Source of the DNA: Candidatus Zixiibacteriota bacterium
GTDB lineage: Bacteria > Zixibacteria > MSB-5A5 > WJJR01
NCBI GenBank assembly: GCA_020058315.1
Contig: JAGVEK010000446.1
Coordinates: 1-5,835 of the forward strand
DNA length: 5,835 nt
Direction of reading: 5' to 3'
Below the pieces are notes generated by a model that ran no database searches, was not told where the DNA came from, and saw only the letters and a list, made by a program, of their open reading frames with translations. Below, in pieces: positions 4,730 to 5,835 of the stretch. Within the stretch, counting starts at the first letter, position 1. Each line of letters begins with the position of its first letter. A program made the translations under genes and the position numbers.

Positions 4730-5835
4730 TTCACTCGCTTTCCATTCTTGATCACCATCGCGGCCAGATTGACACCGTAATGATAGGCAATCTCACGATA
4801 ATCGCGTGCATCCCAAACCACAAGATCGCACTTCTTCCCAACCGCCAGCGAACCGATCCCGTCGGCACAGTCAATCGCCCAAGCGGCATTGAGTGTGCCG
4901 GCAACCAGCGCTTCCGCCGGTGACATCTTATACAACACACACGCCTGATTCATCACAAGAGGCATCGACTCGGTCATATTGCTGCCGGGGTTGCAATCGG
5001 TTGCGACGGCCACCGCGACCCCCGACTCGATCATCTGCCGGGCAGGAGGACGCCGCGGCAAGTCGAGGAAATAGGCCGTACCGGGAAGGAGAACCGCGAC
5101 CGTGGGAGAACCAGCCAGCGCGGCGATCCCTGCCGGTGAGATATAGACCAGATGATCGGCGGACACTGCTCCCATCTGTACAGCCAATGCAGCGCCATCG
5201 ACATCGGAGAGCTCATCGACATGGAACTTCAGACCGAATCCCAGAGAACGTGCCCGATTCTGAATGCGTTCGGTCTGCGCTCGGTCAAAGACCCCTGTAT
5301 CGAAGAAGATATCATTGAATCGGGCCAAACGCCGCTCTGCAATCGCCGGAAGGACTTCCTCCACAATCAGCGTCACGTAGTCCTCACGACGGGACTGGTA
5401 TTCGGGAGGGAAATCGTGCGCCGCCAGCGCCGTCGGCACCCAGTCGATTGAATGAAGCGCATTCACCTCCCGGATTGCCTCCAGAAGTTTGATCTCGGCG
5501 TCCAGCGACAGACCGTAGCCACTCTTGGCTTCTGCGGTGGTTGTTCCCAGATCGAGTATCCGGTCGGCGACACGCATCCCCTTATCGATCAGATCACCCA
5601 ATCCGTCCATTCGCACGGCGGCAACAGAAGTCTTGATCCCGCCGCCCCCTGCTGCGATCTGCTGATAGGTCTTCCCGGCTGCGCGCATTTCGAATTCTGC
5701 GTGGCGCGGGGCGGCAAAGACCGGGTGGGTGTGAGCATCGACCAGGCCGGGTGTCACGACGCGGGAACTCGCATCGAGGCGGAGGGCGTCCGCAGCCAGC
5801 GCGACCTGCTCGCCAATTCGATCGGTCTCCCCTAC
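4726..5835 (-). CDS. hutI: Imidazolonepropionase, N-terminus cut by window edge
   Basis: HutI hydrolyses 4-imidazolone-5-propanoate to N-formimino-L-glutamate, the third step of histidine degradation, in the cytoplasm. The frame is open to the right edge, giving 369 visible residues. Comparison with family members of about 410 residues suggests roughly 45 are missing. Motifs, numbered from the edge: TPGLVDAHTHPVF with metal ligands H35 and H37, the GGGGIKTSV loop (about 63-71), TAEAKSGYGLSLD (100-112), FDTGVFD (about 178-184), KFHVDELSD with H205 and E208, SADHLVYIS with H228, and VATDCNPGSNMTES with D280. The spacings between these residues agree with those I recall for the Bacillus enzyme, so the metal site and acid/base residues appear intact. 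The C-terminal segment (GSLAVGKKCDLVVWDA...VIKNGKRVK) is the usual amidohydrolase small beta domain. Other hut genes may lie upstream, outside the window. Its stop overlaps the lptE-like start. Confidence 0.96.
   Translation of the reverse strand, partial: VGETDRIGEQVALAADALRLDASSRVVTPGLVDAHTHPVFAAPRHAEFEMRAAGKTYQQIAAGGGGIKTSVAAVRMDGLGDLIDKGMRVADRILDLGTTTAEAKSGYGLSLDAEIKLLEAIREVNALHSIDWVPTALAAHDFPPEYQSRREDYVTLIVEEVLPAIAERRLARFNDIFFDTGVFDRAQTERIQNRARSLGFGLKFHVDELSDVDGAALAVQMGAVSADHLVYISPAGIAALAGSPTVAVLLPGTAYFLDLPRRPPARQMIESGVAVAVATDCNPGSNMTESMPLVMNQACVLYKMSPAEALVAGTLNAAWAIDCADGIGSLAVGKKCDLVVWDARDYREIAYHYGVNLAAMVIKNGKRVK

Overview
This window is a compact bacterial chromosomal segment of moderately high GC. 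All eight supported genes lie on the minus strand, so transcription runs from position 5835 towards 1. Several products point to a Gram-negative cell: a PorV/PorQ-family outer-membrane barrel protein, an LptE-like lipoprotein, and two further secreted or lipid-anchored proteins. Short gaps, 4-base start/stop overlaps, GTG and TTG starts and clear Shine-Dalgarno sites are typical of bacteria. PorV/PorQ proteins occur widely in the FCB group and related candidate phyla (Zixibacteria, Marinimicrobia and similar). Such a lineage is my best guess, but phylum placement from one window is weak inference. No mobile element, CRISPR array, tRNA or rRNA was seen.

Layout in transcription order. (1) The unit starts with a histidine-degradation gene, hutI (imidazolonepropionase), whose N-terminus is cut by the right edge. 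Its stop codon overlaps the start of an LptE-like outer-membrane lipoprotein gene by 4 bases. (2) The next gap holds the best promoter in the window (TTGTCA, 16 bases, CATAAT), with a perfect inverted repeat overlapping its -10 box. It drives a PorV/PorQ-family gene that most likely starts at TTG. A small NTF2-like lipoprotein follows 13 bases later, then a secreted single-domain rhodanese 17 bases after that. (3) A gap of about 140-160 bases with small palindromes but no clear promoter or terminator precedes the third unit. That unit encodes a DEDDh 3'-5' exonuclease fused to a C-terminal WYL-type domain, a GNAT acetyltransferase overlapping it by 4 bases, and a secreted TPR protein cut by the left edge.

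The middle genes form an envelope group: LptE-like lipoprotein, barrel protein, lipoprotein and secreted rhodanese. The left part joins a nucleic-acid enzyme carrying a likely sensory domain to an acetyltransferase and a TPR protein, and their joint role is unknown. The most notable observations are the exonuclease-WYL fusion, the promoter with its embedded palindrome and the start it implies for the barrel gene, and the coupling of hutI to an lptE-like gene.
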